Of a stretch of 7,057 nt of DNA, positions 7,017 to 7,057 are shown piece after piece. A model generated the notes under the pieces. The model was not told the origin of the DNA and did no database searches. It was given only the letters and a program-made list of their open reading frames with translations. The stretch comes from Bacteroidales bacterium (GTDB lineage Bacteria > Bacteroidota > Bacteroidia > Bacteroidales > JAADJA01): positions 1 through 7,057 of the forward strand of contig JAOZLR010000137.1 of the NCBI GenBank assembly GCA_029934735.1. The letters are read 5' to 3'. Made by a program: the position numbers and the translations under genes. How positions within the stretch are numbered: position 1 is the first letter of the stretch; every line of letters starts with the position of its first letter.

Positions 7017-7031
7017 TCCCACATTATCCCA
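7017..7031 (-). promoter_or_regulatory. Probable MraZ operator: two TGGGA direct repeats
   Basis: Read on the minus strand, TGGGA occurs at 7031-7027 and again at 7021-7017, separated by five bases (TAATG), so the period is 10 bases, one helical turn. The E. coli MraZ operator is known to be TGGGN direct repeats with 5-base spacers upstream of mraZ, so the match covers sequence, spacing and position. Only two clear repeats are present; the positions one period up- and downstream do not match. That this site binds the MraZ encoded next to it is an inference. Confidence 0.75.
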
Positions 7032-7057
7032 CTTGTTAATAACTTTTTACCATTTTT

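Noticed and set aside
7035..7043. A small inverted repeat (GTTAATAAC), also a loose DnaA-box match on the minus strand (TTATTAACA)
   Set aside because: It is only a 4-base arm around one base in AT-rich DNA, and differs from the DnaA box TTATCCACA at two positions. It is next to the MraZ repeats but cannot be distinguished from chance.
1..7057. A hidden novel system, mobile element, CRISPR array or RNA gene
   Set aside because: Almost every base is accounted for by seven conserved dcw genes in the expected order. I saw no terminal repeats, transposase, spacer-repeat array or structured RNA signature.

Overview
The window is the 5' end of a dcw (division and cell wall) cluster from a Gram-negative bacterium, most likely a member of the Bacteroidota. 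All seven genes lie on the minus strand, so the operon begins near base 6980 and runs toward base 1. The order is mraZ, rsmH (mraW), an ftsL-like gene, ftsI (division transpeptidase), murE, mraY and the 5' part of murD, which leaves the window at base 1. The assignment to Bacteroidota is an inference. It rests on an FtsI with one C-terminal PASTA domain, a long MraY with an enlarged periplasmic loop, a short divergent FtsL, the absence of murF between murE and mraY, and a general lack of strong Shine-Dalgarno sequences. The MurE signature DNPR points to a meso-diaminopimelate peptidoglycan.

Layout: bases 6980-7057 are the only substantial non-coding stretch and hold the upstream regulatory region. 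It contains two TGGGA direct repeats on the minus strand with a 10-base period, which is the arrangement known for MraZ operators, and a weak Bacteroidota-like -7 element. The other genes are packed almost end to end, with junctions from a 4-base overlap to a 6-base gap, and I see no internal terminator. This suggests one transcript with translational coupling. Two genes, ftsI and murD, appear to start with TTG.

Function: MraZ is the cluster's transcriptional regulator and RsmH methylates 16S rRNA. FtsL and FtsI belong to the divisome and build septal peptidoglycan. MurD and MurE add D-Glu and meso-DAP to the UDP-MurNAc peptide, and MraY transfers the finished UDP-MurNAc-pentapeptide to undecaprenyl phosphate to make lipid I. 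MurF, which acts between MurE and MraY, must be encoded elsewhere.

I found no novel system, mobile element, CRISPR array or RNA gene. This is a conserved housekeeping region, and the points worth a second look are the MraZ operator, the start codons and a few lineage-specific protein features.
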